Below are positions 13,499-14,786 of a DNA stretch of 14,786 nucleotides, one piece after another (the first letter of the stretch is position 1; each line of letters opens with the position of its first letter). The stretch lies in contig JAYFNU010000013.1 in assembly GCA_034933305.1 (NCBI GenBank), positions 1 to 14,786 of the forward strand, in the 5' to 3' direction. The notes under the pieces are model-generated. The model ran no database searches. It was not told the DNA's origin and was given only the letters and a program-made list of their open reading frames with translations. A program made the translations under genes and the position numbers. The DNA is from JAYFNU01 sp034933305. GTDB taxonomy: Bacteria > Bacillota > Clostridia > Oscillospirales > Ruminococcaceae.

Positions 13499-14786
13499 TT
13501 AATCCGCGGGCACACGCGCGCGGAACATGCCCTCCTGGGCCATATATTCCCGCAAGTCGCTCTGGGTCAGATGTCCGACGACATAGACGTCCAGCCAGCG
13601 CTTGCCGAACAGAAGACTTTCGCCGTAGGTCTCGAAGAAACAGTCGATCTCGACGCGCCCGTCGACCATCGCCGCGCCCGCGTCCGCCGCGATGGCCCAG
13701 CCGTAGACAAAGCTGCCGTCGGCGCTCGTGATGTACAGCAGGTCGCCGTAATCGTATTCGTCGGGGTTGACGGCGACCATGCCCTGCACGAGATACATCC
13801 CGCTGCCGCCCCAGACGCCGGGCTTGAAGCTGTAGGCGGTGCAGGGCTGCGCGGTCTTGACGCTTTCATACGAGCTGGGAACGCCGCCGACGATCTGCAC
13901 GTCGGTGTATTTGGAGCCGTCGATCGGCGACGCCGGCGAACCGGCGCTCCCCTGCAGCGTGACGTAATTCCAGGGGTATTTCGTGTAGACCGAGGAGACG
14001 GTCTCGGTGCCGTCGAGGACGCCGTCGACATAGCGGTCGCGGTATTCGACGCGCGCCGCGCCCGCGCGGCCGACATAGGTCATCGCGCGGGTCACGCCGT
14101 CCGCGAGCAGCGGGGACAGCTTGACGACCTGCTGCGCGGGGACGGTCTCCTCGACGACGCGCGTCTCATAGGTCACGCGCCGCACGACGATCTCATCGCC
14201 CTGCCGCAGCACGGCGTCGGGCGCGGGCGTCACGAGGTCGTCCTCGCCGAGCCCGATGCCCGCGCGCGCGAGCACCGCGGCGACCGTGTCGCCCGCGGTG
14301 TACAGCTGCGCCGTCGCGCCGTCCGCGGTCACGCGGACGGCGAACGCGCGCGCGACCGAGAGGGTGCGCACGGCGCCGTAGATGCCGTCACACGGCGTGA
14401 GCGTCAGCGTGTCCTCATCGCGCACCTCGACGCCGCAGTCGGCCGCGGCCTGCGCCGCGTCCTTCGCGCGGGACAGCGCGAGCCCCGCCGCATGCCCGCC
14501 GTCGCGCACGACGACGAACGACAGACCCGAGCACAAAAACGCGACGGGCAGCGCGTACAGCAGCAGAAAAACGGCGGCCGCGGCGGCGCGGGGAGGGATC
14601 CACTTTTTCAGGAAGGGCTTTGCCTTTTCGCGGACGAAGGGCAGGACCCGCCGCTCATACCACGGCCGAACGCGGCGCGCGAACAGGCCGGGCTTCCGCC
14701 CGGTGTCGGCGACGCGAAAGCGCACCGGCCTGCGGCGGGGTTTTGCGGGGGCCGCGGCCTTCGCCGCGGGGACGGCCGACGGATCG
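13499..14786 (-). CDS. Membrane-anchored DUF348-G5-3D wall protein (YabE-like), 5' partial
   Basis: The frame stays open to the right edge. A GTG at 14725 lacks a ribosome binding site, so the true start is probably outside. Residues below are counted from that GTG. A basic Ala/Pro/Arg-rich cytoplasmic tail precedes one membrane helix (about 47-67). Then come a divergent and a typical DUF348 unit (about 68-126 and 127-182), a G5 domain (about 183-258), and a C-terminal 3D domain (about 294-384). YabE, Rpf-like and related proteins with this order act on or bind peptidoglycan. In the 3D domain two of the three name-giving aspartates are clear (D348 in AADAG, D361 in VEID). The AVDP position reads AVNP (318-321), and the usual DTGG is DAGA. 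Reduced or altered lytic activity is possible. neuB follows after 11 bases, so this is the first visible gene of the operon. Confidence 0.88.
   Translation of the reverse strand, partial: DPSAVPAAKAAAPAKPRRRPVRFRVADTGRKPGLFARRVRPWYERRVLPFVREKAKPFLKKWIPPRAAAAAVFLLLYALPVAFLCSGLSFVVVRDGGHAAGLALSRAKDAAQAAADCGVEVRDEDTLTLTPCDGIYGAVRTLSVARAFAVRVTADGATAQLYTAGDTVAAVLARAGIGLGEDDLVTPAPDAVLRQGDEIVVRRVTYETRVVEETVPAQQVVKLSPLLADGVTRAMTYVGRAGAARVEYRDRYVDGVLDGTETVSSVYTKYPWNYVTLQGSAGSPASPIDGSKYTDVQIVGGVPSSYESVKTAQPCTAYSFKPGVWGGSGMYLVQGMVAVNPDEYDYGDLLYITSADGSFVYGWAIAADAGAAMVDGRVEIDCFFETYGESLLFGKRWLDVYVVGHLTQSDLREYMAQEGMFRARVPAD

Overview
The window is GC-rich DNA with short intergenic gaps, strong GGAGG-type ribosome binding sites and intrinsic terminators. 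It carries surface proteins built from MBG/YDG/InlB repeats, a DUF348-G5-3D wall protein and a DUF2142 membrane protein. Together these point to a high-GC Gram-positive, most likely a gut-type member of the Clostridia (Oscillospirales-like). This assignment is inferred from gene content; no rRNA or other marker gene is present.

Left part, plus strand (1-6755). A repeat-rich surface protein enters from the left edge (1-2543) and ends in a three-helix membrane tail, followed by a strong hairpin. Next is a PAS-PAS-PAS-GGDEF-PAS diguanylate cyclase with intact GGDEF and I-site motifs (2712-4943) and its own terminator. A near-perfect extended -10 promoter then drives a two-gene unit: a CorA-type Mg2+/divalent cation channel (5061-5963) and a six-helix Pr6Pr-like membrane protein starting at TTG (5975-6643). 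A 34-bp perfect palindrome (6718-6751) closes this side and serves both strands.

Right part, minus strand (14786-6890). Six genes run in one direction with gaps of 11, 28, 15 and 1 bp and then a 4-bp overlap, so they are probably one operon whose promoter lies beyond the right edge. In transcription order they are: a membrane-anchored DUF348-G5-3D wall-lytic-like protein (5' end off the window), a NeuB-family nonulosonate (sialic/legionaminic-type) synthase, a DUF2142 polytopic membrane protein, a GT-C-like polytopic membrane protein, a PfkB-family sugar kinase, and a SprT-like zinc metalloprotein. The likely theme is making and attaching a nine-carbon acidic sugar or related surface glycan. 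The NeuB protein makes the sugar, the two membrane proteins are candidate lipid-linked glycosyltransferases, and the kinase acts on a sugar. The 3D protein and the SprT-like protein are odd partners.

No tRNA, rRNA, CRISPR array, insertion sequence or phage gene was seen. The most interesting region is the NeuB/GT-C/PfkB/SprT operon; the reusable C-terminal membrane module of the left-hand surface protein is second.
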